Shown: piece after piece, positions 1 through 8,415 of the stretch
Numbering within the stretch: position 1 is the first letter of the stretch
Layout of the letters: every line of letters starts with the position of its first letter
Assembly (NCBI GenBank): GCA_947629045.1
Contig: CANRCF010000009.1
Coordinates: forward strand, 1-45,741
Origin: an uncultured Clostridia bacterium
GTDB taxonomy: Bacteria > Bacillota > Clostridia > TANB77 > CAG-508
Direction of reading: 5' to 3'
DNA length: 45,741 nt
The notes under the pieces: model-generated
The model's database searches: none
The model's input: only the letters and a program-made list of their open reading frames with translations
Told to the model about the DNA's origin: nothing
Translations under genes and position numbers: made by a program

Positions 1-240
1 AAGTTCGTGTCGATAAGTTTTTTTACAAATTTTTAAACTTACACTATCAAGGTTTTTCAACTAGCGAAAATATTTTAAATAAAATGATTAGAATATATCT
101 TCCTTTGCGAATTTTTTTATTTTGCACTTTAAAAGAGTCTCTATAACCTATAATTCTACTTTACAAAGCACATCATAAATATATTTTATACAATTAGTAA
201 ATAAATTTTATAATAGTGTAATCTACTGAATTAATCCTAT
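1..240. other. Non-coding stretch before sigG end
   Basis: AT-rich sequence downstream of sigG. I see no convincing reading frame, strong terminator hairpin or RNA gene here. It may hold the sigG 3' untranslated region, but nothing in it is diagnostic. Confidence 0.5.
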
Positions 241-1011
241 TTATTTATAAATTCTCCTAATATGGCTAATTGCTGTTCTTTCTAGTCTAGACACTTGTGC
301 TTGGGAAATTCCTATTTCTTCTGCAACCTCCATTTGAGTTCTTCCTTCAAAAAATCTTTTGTTTATAATCATCTTTTCCTTTTCATTTAGCTTTTTCATT
401 GCTTCTAATATTGTAATATTTTGAGCCCATAAATCGTCTGTATTCTTTTTATCACTTACTTGATCCATAATACAAAGGTTTTCTGTATTTTCACTATATG
501 CTGGTTCTTGAAGTGAAATCGGCTCTTGAATAGCGTCTAAGCTCATTATAACATCTTCTTTTTCGATTCCTAATTCTTTTGCAATTTCTTCTACTGATGC
601 TTCTCTTTGCTCTTCTCTATTTACTTTTTCTTTTATTGCAAGCACTTTGTAGGCTAAATCGCGCACAGACCTACTTACTCTAATTGTATTGTTGTCTCTT
701 AAATATCTTCTAATTTCTCCTATTATCATTGGAACTGCATAGGTAGAAAATTGCACATTTTGATTTACATCAAAATTATCTATTGCTTTTATCAAACCTA
801 CACAGCCTACTTGAAATAGGTCATCTAAATTTTCACCTTTTCCATTAAATCTTTTTATTATACTTAATACTAATCTTAAGTTTCCATTTATGAATTCTTG
901 TCTAGCTACTTCATCTCCTTGTTTTACCTTTTTCATTAGCTCAGCTTTTTCTTCTGAAGAAAGTAATGGTAGTTTAGCTGTATTTACACCTGAAATTTCA
1001 ACTTTATTCAT
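241..1011 (-). CDS. sigG: RNA polymerase sporulation sigma factor SigG
   Basis: Forespore-specific sigma-70 family factor that directs late forespore transcription after engulfment. The 256-residue protein starts MNKVEISGVNTAKLPLL, closely matching the B. subtilis SigG N-terminus. It carries region 2 (NGNLRLVLS, DDLFQVGC, STYAVPMIIGEIRRYLRDN) and ends with a region 4 helix-turn-helix (TQMEVAEEIGISQAQVSRLE). I chose the ATG at 1011 because AAGGAG lies just upstream on the minus strand. An upstream in-frame ATG at 1059 would give 16 extra residues not found in the family, and it lies upstream of the expected start of transcription from the sigma-F-type promoter at 1049-1077. The gene follows sigE in the same direction, as in B. 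subtilis, but a structured repeat lies in between. Confidence 0.97.
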   Translation of the reverse strand: MNKVEISGVNTAKLPLLSSEEKAELMKKVKQGDEVARQEFINGNLRLVLSIIKRFNGKGENLDDLFQVGCVGLIKAIDNFDVNQNVQFSTYAVPMIIGEIRRYLRDNNTIRVSRSVRDLAYKVLAIKEKVNREEQREASVEEIAKELGIEKEDVIMSLDAIQEPISLQEPAYSENTENLCIMDQVSDKKNTDDLWAQNITILEAMKKLNEKEKMIINKRFFEGRTQMEVAEEIGISQAQVSRLERTAISHIRRIYK

Positions 1012-1048
1012 AATAAAAACTCCTTTTAGAAATAACTTAATTATTTTC

Positions 1049-1077
1049 ATTATTTCCAAAAGAAGCTTTATCTATTC
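1049..1077 (-). promoter_or_regulatory. Candidate sigma-F promoter of sigG
   Basis: On the minus strand, GAATA (1073-1077) is followed by a 15-base spacer and GGAAATAAT (1049-1057). The known B. subtilis sigma-F pattern is GywTA, 15 bases, GgnrAnAnTw. The -10 element fits except for the last base, and the -35 differs at the second base. The predicted start of transcription is about 30 bases before the sigG ATG. In B. subtilis spoIIIG (sigG) is a sigma-F target, so the location makes sense. This is a pattern match only. Confidence 0.6.
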
Positions 1078-1119
1078 GGTTTTCGTTCGCCTTTTTTCAA
1101 CATAATTATTTAAAGTCTA

Positions 1120-1238
1120 GCTAAAAATATTATGTTTGAAAACACCGCTTAAACAGTTCAAACGAAACGAAGTGAAGTGCGTTTGGAGCACCAATTTATG
1201 GTGCGACAGCAAGGTACAAAAAACATAATATTTTTAGC
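1120..1238. repeat. Dispersed structured repeat, copy 1
   Basis: A perfect 18-base outer stem (1120-1137 with 1221-1238) encloses two further hairpins: CAAACG 1159-1164 with CGTTTG 1180-1185, and GCACCA 1188-1193 with TGGTGC 1199-1204. The core AACGAAGTGAAGTGCG and the later GACAGCAAG are shared with copy 2 at about 19741-19907. The outer stem has a different sequence from the other copies but is still fully paired. It lies between sigE and sigG, with its core reading in the plus direction against both genes. Confidence 0.8.
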
Positions 1239-1276
1239 TTTTTAAATTATAGTTTGTATAAGAATTTATTGGAAAT

Positions 1277-2008
1277 TTACCCCGTTTTACTCATAATTTC
1301 TTTTTTCATTTTATTTATAATTTTCTTTTCTAACCTTGATATGTAACTTTGAGAAATTCCTAGCATATCAGCAACCTCCTTTTGAGTTTTTTCTGTTCCA
1401 CTAATAAAGCCAAATCGAAGCTCCATAATGTTTCTTTCTCTATTGTTTAGCTTTTCAATAGATGCTCTAAGCAAGGTTTTATCTACTTCGTCTTCTAATC
1501 TTCTTGAAGTTATATCTGGGTCTGTTCCTAATATATCTGATAATAAAAGCTCATTGCCGTCGCCATCTTGGTTAAGTGGTTCATCAATGGAAATTTCTCC
1601 TTTTATTCTACTACTTCTTCTTAAAAACATTAAAATTTCATTTTCAATGCATCTTGAAGCATATGTAGCTAACTTTATTTTTTTGTTAGTATTAAATGTG
1701 TTTATTGCTTTCATTAAGCCTATTGTTCCTATTGAGATTAAATCTTCTATTCCAACCCCTGTATTTTCAAACTTTTTAGCGATATATACTACTAACCTTA
1801 AGTTTCTTTCTACTAAAGTTTGCCTAACACTTGTATCTCCTTCTGATAGTTTTTGAAGTATTTCATTTTCTTCTTCTGCAGATAGTGGTGGTGGCAGAGT
1901 TTGGCTTCCTCCAATATAATAAATAGGAAGGTTTTCTAGTTCATCATTACCTATATATTTTACATATAATGTGCTAATGCTATCTTTCAAAATTTGTAAT
2001 AAATTCAT
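1277..2008 (-). CDS. sigE: Pro-sigma-E, mother-cell sporulation sigma factor
   Basis: Sigma-70 family factor that directs early mother-cell transcription and is made as an inactive membrane-bound precursor. The 243-residue protein has a pro-region before [14 protein letters not shown] (from about residue 30), the segment next to the SpoIIGA cleavage site in B. subtilis. Region 2 ([46 protein letters not shown]) and the region 4 helix-turn-helix ([18 protein letters not shown]) are clear. The start overlaps the last 29 bases of spoIIGA. Its ribosome site, AGAAAGGAG, sits inside spoIIGA 8 bases before the ATG, so translation is probably coupled. The pro-region is less basic than in B. subtilis but still contains a hydrophobic N-terminal helix. 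Confidence 0.97.
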   Translation of the reverse strand: MNLLQILKDSISTLYVKYIGNDELENLPIYYIGGSQTLPPPLSAEEENEILQKLSEGDTSVRQTLVERNLRLVVYIAKKFENTGVGIEDLISIGTIGLMKAINTFNTNKKIKLATYASRCIENEILMFLRRSSRIKGEISIDEPLNQDGDGNELLLSDILGTDPDITSRRLEDEVDKTLLRASIEKLNNRERNIMELRFGFISGTEKTQKEVADMLGISQSYISRLEKKIINKMKKEIMSKTG

Positions 2009-2912
2009 TTGTTTTTCTCCTTTCTAACAGGTCAAGTCCTATTAAAGCAGTATAGGCATGATTTTTACTAAGTTTATATGGAAAAATACCTATAATTACA
2101 TCATCTCTTTTTTCTATTTCTTCTTCTTTTTTTATTGTTACCTCATCTGCTTTTAATCCTAACATGAGCCCATGTTGTTTTCCTATAGAAGAAAAAGGTA
2201 TTACTCTAAATTTCGTAACATATTCTTCTTCTCCTAAGTCGCTTATTGTTTTATCTCCTTCACCTCCCATCCATTCTTCTATATGATTTAATAAATTTTC
2301 TGGCAAAATATTATATAGTTCTTCTTTTTCTACCACAATTACTGGCATTCCTGTAATTGGCTCTTTTAATAGATTTCCCGTGTCTAGCATGGCTTTTATA
2401 GAAATTTCTTTTTCTTTTAATTTTATTTGAATAGTGTATATCATATCTTTTTCTCTTAGTTTAGTTTTTACAACTTGAAATGCTATATATGTGATGATAA
2501 ATCCTATTATTCCTCCAAGAAGCGCTATTTTTAGCGGATATGTTCCTATATATACACCATTTTTCATGAATATATCTTGCGGTCTTACAAAGTAAAGTAG
2601 TGCAAAGGCGCACCCTCCAAATACAAATGATGTTAAATAAAAAATTATTAACTGTTTTACTAAACCTTTTATAGTTTCAGGCTTATATGCAATATATACC
2701 ATTCCAACTGAGAGTAGCATTTTCATAATAAAGTTTGAGTATATTGGCAGTATTTCTAAATAATAAACTACTGAATATACTGCTCCTAGCAAGCTGGATA
2801 GAAAAATTCTTATATGTTTTCTTTTTAGTTTCATTATGTAAGCAGTTGCAAATAAAATGATATAGTTCATGCATATATTTTCTAATAGTACTACATCTAA
2901 ATATATTGTCAT
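1980..2912 (-). CDS. spoIIGA: Pro-sigma-E processing aspartic protease SpoIIGA
   Basis: Membrane-embedded aspartic protease that activates pro-sigma-E in the mother cell once SpoIIR signals from the forespore. The 310-residue protein has about five hydrophobic helices in residues 1-150, then a soluble protease domain. The catalytic motif MLDTGN (Asp177, Thr178, Gly179) is visible, followed by [13 protein letters not shown]. The family acts as a dimer, one DTG per subunit. A short C-terminal part ([21 protein letters not shown]) completes the domain. The sigE start lies inside its 3' end. Length and order agree with B. subtilis spoIIGA. Confidence 0.95.
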   Translation of the reverse strand: MTIYLDVVLLENICMNYIILFATAYIMKLKRKHIRIFLSSLLGAVYSVVYYLEILPIYSNFIMKMLLSVGMVYIAYKPETIKGLVKQLIIFYLTSFVFGGCAFALLYFVRPQDIFMKNGVYIGTYPLKIALLGGIIGFIITYIAFQVVKTKLREKDMIYTIQIKLKEKEISIKAMLDTGNLLKEPITGMPVIVVEKEELYNILPENLLNHIEEWMGGEGDKTISDLGEEEYVTKFRVIPFSSIGKQHGLMLGLKADEVTIKKEEEIEKRDDVIIGIFPYKLSKNHAYTALIGLDLLERRKTNEFITNFER

Positions 2913-2953
2913 CCTTATTCCTCGTTTTTAATCTTTTTTCATTTTGCATGTTT

Positions 2954-3003
2954 AGTATACTCTCTTGTTTTTGAAAAGTATGTCATTTTATGGATGTCGT
3001 TTT
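2954..3003 (-). promoter_or_regulatory. Candidate wide-spaced spoIIG promoter
   Basis: On the minus strand the -10-like TATACT (2954-2959) is 21 bases from a -35-like ATGACA (2981-2986). The B. subtilis spoIIG promoter is known for its unusually long spacer (22 bases) and dependence on Spo0A binding at the -35. Two near-identical plus-strand motifs, TGTCATTTT (2981-2989) and TGTCGTTTT (2995-3003), lie 14 bases apart over and upstream of the -35. They resemble Spo0A boxes (TGTCGAA) only partly, so Spo0A control is an inference. Confidence 0.4.
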
Positions 3004-3040
3004 AAAAACTTATCTACAAAATTAGCATTAAACCAACAAA

Positions 3041-3076
3041 AAACAACACCTAAGTAATTTTACTTAGGTGTTGTTT
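3041..3076 (-). terminator. Intrinsic terminator overlapping lipoprotein stop
   Basis: A perfect 17-base-pair hairpin (arms 3041-3057 and 3060-3076) contains the stop codon of the lipoprotein gene. On the minus strand it ends in a T-rich run. It should end the lipoprotein transcript before spoIIGA. Confidence 0.85.
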
Positions 3077-3495
3077 CTTCGGTTTTTATCTTTTTGCACA
3101 ATCATAACCACCATAAAAGCAATAAGGATAATTGCAGGTATAAAGTAAAACCAAATTATAGCCGATTCATACACTACGCTAGTAGCTTTAACTACTGCTA
3201 CATTACATATTTGTGCATTTTTACTAAAGAAATCTGTTTCAATATCTTCTAGCACTATAGTTAATGTTTTATTTTTAGAGACTTTGAAGCGTTCTTCAAA
3301 AGTAACTTCATAATCTCCATCTTTAACATTAATTTCAAGATAGGCATAACCTTTTTGGTCTGATTTTAAGGTTATTGTTTGGCTATCAAATTTCATTAAT
3401 ACCTTAGGATTTATGTTCTTTTCCCCACACCCTGTTAGCATAATCATTGTAAGAATGAGTAATGCAATGATAGTTAAAAACCGTTTTAATTTCAT
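3064..3495 (-). CDS. Small membrane-anchored lipoprotein, unknown function
   Basis: 143 residues. It begins with a lipoprotein signal peptide: a basic start, a hydrophobic core, and lipobox LTGC with Cys23 as the predicted lipidated residue. The extracellular middle, about residues 27-100, is probably beta-rich (YAYLEINVKDGDYEVTFEERF). A second hydrophobic helix at about 113-133 (IWFYFIPAIILIAFMVVMIV) is followed by the basic tail QKDKNRRNNT. An N-terminal lipid anchor plus a C-terminal membrane helix is unusual. I do not recognise a family. AAAGGAGGAG before the ATG supports the start. The gene has its own promoter and terminator, so it is transcribed alone between ftsZ and spoIIGA. Confidence 0.75.
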   Translation of the reverse strand: MKLKRFLTIIALLILTMIMLTGCGEKNINPKVLMKFDSQTITLKSDQKGYAYLEINVKDGDYEVTFEERFKVSKNKTLTIVLEDIETDFFSKNAQICNVAVVKATSVVYESAIIWFYFIPAIILIAFMVVMIVQKDKNRRNNT

Positions 3496-3509
3496 AATGC
3501 TCCTCCTTT

Positions 3510-3580
3510 GTTCTAATAGAACGATGTGTTTGGTTAAATTTTATATGCATGATTATATCACGATTTTATGTATATTGCAA
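3510..3580 (-). promoter_or_regulatory. Promoter of lipoprotein gene, with palindrome
   Basis: On the minus strand, TTGCAA (3575-3580), a 17-base spacer and TATAAT (3552-3557) form a good sigma-A promoter. A palindrome GTTCTAATAGAAC (3510-3522) lies in the leader just before the ribosome site and could be an operator. That role is inferred from symmetry and position only. Confidence 0.65.
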
Positions 3581-3664
3581 TAGATATGGTCAATTTCGCA
3601 CATTGATAAATTCGTATATTCAATACTTGCAAATTATCACCTTATAAAATTGGTTTACTTATAC

Positions 3665-3695
3665 AAAAAATCGCCTATTATTTAGGCGATTTTTT
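3665..3695. terminator. Bidirectional terminator downstream of ftsZ
   Basis: The hairpin TCGCCTA (3671-3677) with TAGGCGA (3683-3689) is flanked by A6 on the left and T6 on the right, so it can work on either strand. It lies 50 bases after the ftsZ stop and should end the division transcript. Confidence 0.85.
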
Positions 3696-3745
3696 AATTT
3701 ATGTTTATGCAAAGGAGAAATATATATGATTAACAATATAGTTAG

Positions 3746-4873
3746 CTATTTATTAAGTCTTTTGTTGTTTCTTAAGAAAGTAGGAATTTCGATATCTCCT
3801 TGTGCACTTGAGCTATCTGTTGTTGTTGGGATTGAGTTTAACTTTTTATCCCATGCTTTGTCTATTATATCTCCTACTGGGATATTGCTTGATAATGGTC
3901 CTTCTTCTTTGTCAAATCCTGTTGCAATAACTGTGATAACGATATCTTCATCTAAGCTGTCATCAATTACTGCACCAAAGATGATGTTTGCTTCTGGGTC
4001 TACACTTCTTTGTACTAATTCTGCTGCTGTGTTAACTTCATGTAATCCTAAGTTTTGTCCACCAGTAATATTGATAATAACTCCTCTTGCTCCTTCGATA
4101 GATGTTTCTAATAATGGGCTTTGAATAGCTTGTTTTGCAGCATCTTCTGCTCTGTTTTCTCCAGATGCTCTACCAATACCCATATGTGCCATTCCTGTAT
4201 TTAACATTATTGTTTTAACATCTGCAAAGTCTAGGTTTACTAATCCTGGGATTGCAATTAAGTCTGATATACCTTGTACACCTTGTCTTAATACATCGTC
4301 TGCCATTTTGAAGGCTTCTACTATAGAAGTTTTGCGGTCGATAATTTGTAGTAATTTGTCGTTTGGAATTACTACTAATGTATCAACTTTACCTTTCATG
4401 CTTTCAATTCCTCTGTCTGCTTGTGATAATCTTTTCTTTCCTTCAAATGTGAATGGTTTTGTTACAACACCTATTGTTAATATTCCCATTTCTTTTGCAG
4501 CAGCTGCTACTATTGGTGCGGCACCAGTTCCTGTTCCACCGCCCATACCTCCGGTTACAAATACCATGTCTGCTCCACGAAGTGCTTCTGCTATTTCTGT
4601 TTTGCTTTCTTCTGCAGCTTGTGCTCCAATGTCAGGATTTGCTCCTGCTCCTAAACCTCTTGTAATTTTTTCCCCTATTTGTATCTTAGTTGCTGCTTTT
4701 GAAAGTAGTAGAGCTTGTCTATCTGTATTTACTGCTATAAATTCTACATTTTTAATTCCTGACTCTACCATTCTGTTTACAGCATTGTTTCCTGCGCCAC
4801 CTACACCAATTACTTTGATTGTAGCTGTTCCGTCTAACATTGTGTTTTCATCCATATTATTATCCATCATCAT
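3746..4873 (-). CDS. ftsZ: Cell division protein FtsZ
   Basis: Tubulin-like GTPase that forms the cytokinetic ring. The 375-residue protein has the N-terminal [17 protein letters not shown], the GTP-binding signature [10 protein letters not shown] (108-117) and the [11 protein letters not shown] synergy loop near 213-223. The C-terminal domain is followed by a short variable linker. The final [13 protein letters not shown] is the conserved peptide that binds FtsA and other partners. The ATG at 4873 is chosen because AGGAGG lies 10 bases upstream; two further Met codons follow directly. It is transcribed after ftsA, with a 149-base gap that may carry an additional promoter. Confidence 0.98.
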   Translation of the reverse strand: MMMDNNMDENTMLDGTATIKVIGVGGAGNNAVNRMVESGIKNVEFIAVNTDRQALLLSKAATKIQIGEKITRGLGAGANPDIGAQAAEESKTEIAEALRGADMVFVTGGMGGGTGTGAAPIVAAAAKEMGILTIGVVTKPFTFEGKKRLSQADRGIESMKGKVDTLVVIPNDKLLQIIDRKTSIVEAFKMADDVLRQGVQGISDLIAIPGLVNLDFADVKTIMLNTGMAHMGIGRASGENRAEDAAKQAIQSPLLETSIEGARGVIINITGGQNLGLHEVNTAAELVQRSVDPEANIIFGAVIDDSLDEDIVITVIATGFDKEEGPLSSNIPVGDIIDKAWDKKLNSIPTTTDSSSAQGDIEIPTFLRNNKRLNK

Positions 4874-5022
4874 AAAGCTTTCTCCTCCTAATTCCTTTCT
4901 TACGGTTTTTGTAACCTTAAAATTTATATTTAATTTAAAATTAAAATCAATATTATAAAAAATTTTATGTACTTTTTAATTTGAAGCTTAAATCAAAATT
5001 TATTAATTTATTGCTTTAAATT

Positions 5023-6252
5023 CTACGAGTAAAAGAATTCTTTAATTCTTTCTACTAAGTTTTTGAACATACTTTCATCTGTGTCTGAATCTATGCTACT
5101 TCCTACTGTTTTTGTAAATGGTCTTGATGCTATATATCTCACTAATGCGTATGCTGCTCTGTATTCTGGTCTTACTACACTAATTAGTCTTCCTGTTGCA
5201 ATTTTTACTGGAATATTTAGAATAATTTTTCCTGCTACATCGCTTTTGTTAATAGTTGTAATTCCTTGGCCTATTAAAACAACATTATTTATTCTAGATT
5301 TAATTCCTTGGGCTGTTATGTCTTTATTTATAATTGAAAAAATTTCTTCTATTCTTGCTTCCATTATTTCAATTAATTCTGAGCTTTTAATTATTTTCTT
5401 TCCACCTTCGTCTTGACATGTAGTAAGTAAAATTTCGTTATCATTATCTATAAATGATTTTAATGCTAAGCTATATTGTCTTTTTAGCTTTTCTGCTTCT
5501 TCGAGAGATATATTTAAAACTACTGCTATATCGTTTGTAATATTATCTCCACCTAATGGAATAGTATTTGTATATACGAAGTTTGAACCTTCAAATACAC
5601 CTATATCAGTATTTCCTGCTCCTATGTCTAATAGCATTACATTATCGTTTAATTCATTTGTGTCTAGCGCTATGCTTCTTTGTGCTAGCGTTGTTGGAAC
5701 TAAGCCGTCTATATCTAAATTTGCTTTTTTAAAGATTGAAGCAATTTGCCTCATATATTCTTTGTCTGCTAATATTACTTGTGCTTTTAAAGTAAAACTA
5801 GCACTTAAACTTCCTATTGGGTCGGCTACTATTTTGCCATTTTCCAAAATAAATTGGTTTTCTACAACATCTATTATTTGTTTGTCTTCAGGAACATCTA
5901 TATCTTTTACTTGCATAATTGCATTTGCTACATCTCTTGTTGATATTCCTGCAAATCTATCTTTTGCTTCTTTTGAAATACTGTTTTGCACGATTGTAAT
6001 GTACTTACCTGGAATAGTAACATACGCAGAGTTTATTTTTAAGCCTGCTTCTGATTCCGATTCTCTAACTGAGCGATGTATAAGTTTAGCTATTTCGTTT
6101 TCGTCTACTATTTTGCCTTTTTTTATTCCATTACATTTATGACTGGCTGTGCAAATGACTTCAATTTGATTAAAGCTATTAACTTCTCCAATTACTAGGC
6201 TAACCTTGGAAGTCCCAATGTCAATTCCTACAATTATATCTCCAACCGCCAA
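5023..6252 (-). CDS. ftsA: Cell division protein FtsA
   Basis: Actin-like ATPase that anchors FtsZ filaments to the membrane and recruits later division proteins. The 409-residue protein has the phosphate-1 motif IIVGIDIGTSKV at the N-terminus, the inserted SHS2 (1C) domain at about 85-165, and phosphate-2 MLLDIGAGNTDIGVF near residue 207. An adenosine-type motif, VVLIGQG, follows later. The end, FKNLVERIKEFFYS, is an amphipathic membrane-targeting helix. It lies between sbp and ftsZ, as in B. subtilis, and has its own strong promoter upstream. Confidence 0.97.
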   Translation of the reverse strand: MAVGDIIVGIDIGTSKVSLVIGEVNSFNQIEVICTASHKCNGIKKGKIVDENEIAKLIHRSVRESESEAGLKINSAYVTIPGKYITIVQNSISKEAKDRFAGISTRDVANAIMQVKDIDVPEDKQIIDVVENQFILENGKIVADPIGSLSASFTLKAQVILADKEYMRQIASIFKKANLDIDGLVPTTLAQRSIALDTNELNDNVMLLDIGAGNTDIGVFEGSNFVYTNTIPLGGDNITNDIAVVLNISLEEAEKLKRQYSLALKSFIDNDNEILLTTCQDEGGKKIIKSSELIEIMEARIEEIFSIINKDITAQGIKSRINNVVLIGQGITTINKSDVAGKIILNIPVKIATGRLISVVRPEYRAAYALVRYIASRPFTKTVGSSIDSDTDESMFKNLVERIKEFFYS

Positions 6253-6350
6253 AACTCATTCCTCCATTTTAATTGTCTTAATATTGCTTGTCATTTGTTC
6301 TTTTTCGCTATACTTTGCCATAGTAAAATAATTTTATAATTACTGGGTAA

Positions 6351-6379
6351 AGAATATTACATTTTTTTAAAAAAGTCAA
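6351..6379 (-). promoter_or_regulatory. Sigma-A promoter of ftsA-ftsZ
   Basis: On the minus strand, TTGACT (6374-6379), a 17-base spacer and TATTCT (6351-6356) lie about 100 bases before ftsA in the 255-base gap after sbp. The rest of the gap is AT-rich with short TTTGTAATATT repeats (about 6388-6425). Confidence 0.7.
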
Positions 6380-6507
6380 TAGAATTTTGTAATAAATTTG
6401 TAATATTTTTGTAATATTTTTGAAATATGTTTAATTTAGTCGATTTAATGTTTTATTATTTAGTTTAAATTAAATTTGATTTTAGTTTTTTGGCTTATTA
6501 AAATTTT

Positions 6508-6888
6508 TTATTTGCTTTTTTCGGTTTCATTTTTGTTTTCTTCTTTTTTGCTTGGCCATTTGTTTAAATAATATCTACGAATGATGGCTAAGTTATTGAA
6601 CATTCTACCTACAAATACTACTATTGCAGCTAAATATATGTCTACATTTAATTTTTGTCCTAAATATGTAAGTAAAATTGATAAAATAGCATTTCCGAAA
6701 AATCCTGTAACAAATATTTTTAAATCAAAGTTTTTGTTTAATGTTGCTGCAATCCCACCAAATACTGAATCTAGTGCTGCAATGATGGCTATTGCTAAAT
6801 AGCCTGAGTAAGTATATGGAACCATTGGTGCATAAATTCCAATAACTGCTCCTAAAATACATCCTATTACAATTGCGATTAAAATCAT
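6508..6888 (-). CDS. sbp: Small basic membrane protein Sbp (DUF1290)
   Basis: 126-residue integral membrane protein of the DUF1290 family. It has hydrophobic helices at about 2-22, 28-48, 58-76 and 82-100. Conserved features include YSGYLAIAIIAALDSVFGGI, VTGFFGNAILS and FNNLAIIRRYYLNKW, matching B. subtilis Sbp, plus a charged tail. The function is not established, but the gene is habitually placed just before ftsA. It begins 1 base after the upstream DUF881 gene ends, so the two are cotranscribed and probably translationally coupled. Confidence 0.9.
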   Translation of the reverse strand: MILIAIVIGCILGAVIGIYAPMVPYTYSGYLAIAIIAALDSVFGGIAATLNKNFDLKIFVTGFFGNAILSILLTYLGQKLNVDIYLAAIVVFVGRMFNNLAIIRRYYLNKWPSKKEENKNETEKSK

Positions 6889-6889
6889 A

Positions 6890-7600
6890 TTATTTTTCCC
6901 CTTCCTTCATATATTTTACTTCTCTATTGCTTGTATTCTTTAATATTTGAATACTATTTCTGGTCTCTAATTCTATGTCCATTCCTCTTGCTTTGTTTCT
7001 ATCTATATATCCACTATCTTTTAAGCTTAAACTACTAGATAGATAAGTTTGGTTTCCTATTGCTTTTATTACAAATGGTGATGTTACTCTTTGGTCACTT
7101 ACAAGAGTTAATCCGTCTGCTAGTTGTACTATATAGCTAGTACTAAAAATTCTTACATCATTTATAGAAATTGCTTCTGCTCCTGCATATCTTAATTCAT
7201 TTATTAAGTCTATTAAATCATAAGCTTGAATTTGATAATCATCGGTATTTTTAATTGTTATTACAATTCCTTCACCATATATATCTGTCTTTCCTAACTT
7301 CATATCAGCTTCTTGTAAATCTTTATCGATTAATTCAGAGGCTTCTCCATTATCTTCTATTGTTTGCTCATATTCTTTAATTGATTTTTTATTTTCCTCT
7401 AATTGTTCTAATGCTTCTTCGTATTTTCCTTTCCATTCTGCAATTGCAGTTCTTAATTCAGTCTCTCTCATGTTTTCTATAGCTGTGATGTCGGTTTCTT
7501 CAATGGTTTTAAATTGCATAAACATAATAGCAAAAAGAACTATACATACTGCACTAATTATAACATTCATTATAATTTCATTCTTCTTTTCCTTTTTCAA
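6890..7600 (-). CDS. DUF881 protein, YlxX-like
   Basis: 236 residues: a short basic cytoplasmic start, one membrane helix at about 10-27, a coiled-coil at about 33-90, then the DUF881 domain (YGEGIVITIKNTDDYQ, DLINELRYAGAEAISIND, SPFVIKAIGNQTYLSSSL). It is probably extracytoplasmic. The start at 7600 is a TTG preceded by AGAGGTGTGAGG; the next ATG (residue 11) would cut into the N-terminal segment. It is the second of two adjacent DUF881 genes, equivalent in position to B. subtilis ylxX between divIB and sbp. A role in division or envelope assembly is inferred from context. Confidence 0.85.
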   Translation of the reverse strand: MKKEKKNEIIMNVIISAVCIVLFAIMFMQFKTIEETDITAIENMRETELRTAIAEWKGKYEEALEQLEENKKSIKEYEQTIEDNGEASELIDKDLQEADMKLGKTDIYGEGIVITIKNTDDYQIQAYDLIDLINELRYAGAEAISINDVRIFSTSYIVQLADGLTLVSDQRVTSPFVIKAIGNQTYLSSSLSLKDSGYIDRNKARGMDIELETRNSIQILKNTSNREVKYMKEGEK

Positions 7601-7612
7601 AACCTCACACCT

Positions 7613-8341
7613 CTACTTCTTTAATTTTATATACTTATAGTTAATAACTCCGTTATATGCTTCTACTACTAAGCTATCAGATTGACTTGTTTGAACATTT
7701 ACTCCATCCTCTTGCATTATATATAGATAACCACCTATCATAGTAAGTGAGCCAGAAAGTGTAGCCGGAGAACCTATAGCTTTAATAGTAAATGGAGAGC
7801 TTATTCTCTGTCCATTAATTTTTATTATATTTCCTTCACATGTTATAGCAGTAGTTTGTACTAATCTATGCCCATTTATAGAAATTGCTTCTGCTCCTGC
7901 ATTATTTAATGCATTCACTACTTGTAACAAATCGTCATAGTGAACAATTTGGCTGCTTATATCTAACACTTTATTTCCCTCTGAGGTAATGCCTGTGTTA
8001 TTGTCAGATAGAATTATTTGAAAACCTGGACCTGTTACTTCTGTTAATCCTAATAGCATATTGCTTTCTGTAATTTCTTGTTGTTTTGCCATAGAAGTAA
8101 TATCGTTCTGAGTAGCTAACTTTCTAATTTCTTCTAATCTTTTGGTTGATTCTGTTAGTTCTCCATAAGTATTATCATATTTTTCTTTCCATCTAAGCAC
8201 TTCATCTCTCAAACTATCCTCAACTAATACTTGCGGAACTGTCGAAGTACTGCTATATACTGTTCTTAATTGAATTACAATTGCCATTGTTAATGCAAAA
8301 CACATTATTCCTAATGTAATTGCTATTTGCTTCTTTTGCAT
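7613..8341 (-). CDS. DUF881 protein, YlxW-like
   Basis: 242 residues with an N-terminal membrane helix (about 5-24), a coiled-coil stalk (about 45-95) and a DUF881 domain (LTEVTGPGFQIILSDN, LLQVVNALNNAGAEAISING, SPFTIKAIGSPATLSGSL). It is paralogous to the next gene downstream, sharing the NAGAEAISIN and SPF-IKAIG motifs. The pair corresponds in order to B. subtilis ylxW and ylxX. The ATG at 8341 follows AGGAAAGGAG. The molecular function is unknown; context suggests a part in the divisome or envelope. Confidence 0.85.
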   Translation of the reverse strand: MQKKQIAITLGIMCFALTMAIVIQLRTVYSSTSTVPQVLVEDSLRDEVLRWKEKYDNTYGELTESTKRLEEIRKLATQNDITSMAKQQEITESNMLLGLTEVTGPGFQIILSDNNTGITSEGNKVLDISSQIVHYDDLLQVVNALNNAGAEAISINGHRLVQTTAITCEGNIIKINGQRISSPFTIKAIGSPATLSGSLTMIGGYLYIMQEDGVNVQTSQSDSLVVEAYNGVINYKYIKLKK

Positions 8342-8415
8342 TGATTTTCTCCTTTCCTCTTTACACTAGCTTTTGTTTTAAAGTCTATTTTTCATTCTAT
8401 AAATTTTTATTAACT

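Noticed and set aside
1012..1059. 16-residue N-terminal extension of SigG
   Set aside because: Not found in the family, lacks a good ribosome site, and overlaps the candidate sigma-F promoter.
2683..2949. Minus-strand 88-residue frame overlapping spoIIGA
   Set aside because: Out of frame with the conserved SpoIIGA N-terminus and without recognisable features.
3710..4124. Plus-strand frame with AAAGGAG and ATG at 3726 overlapping ftsZ
   Set aside because: It is antisense to the highly conserved FtsZ coding region and its translation has no recognisable domain; the ribosome-site match is chance.
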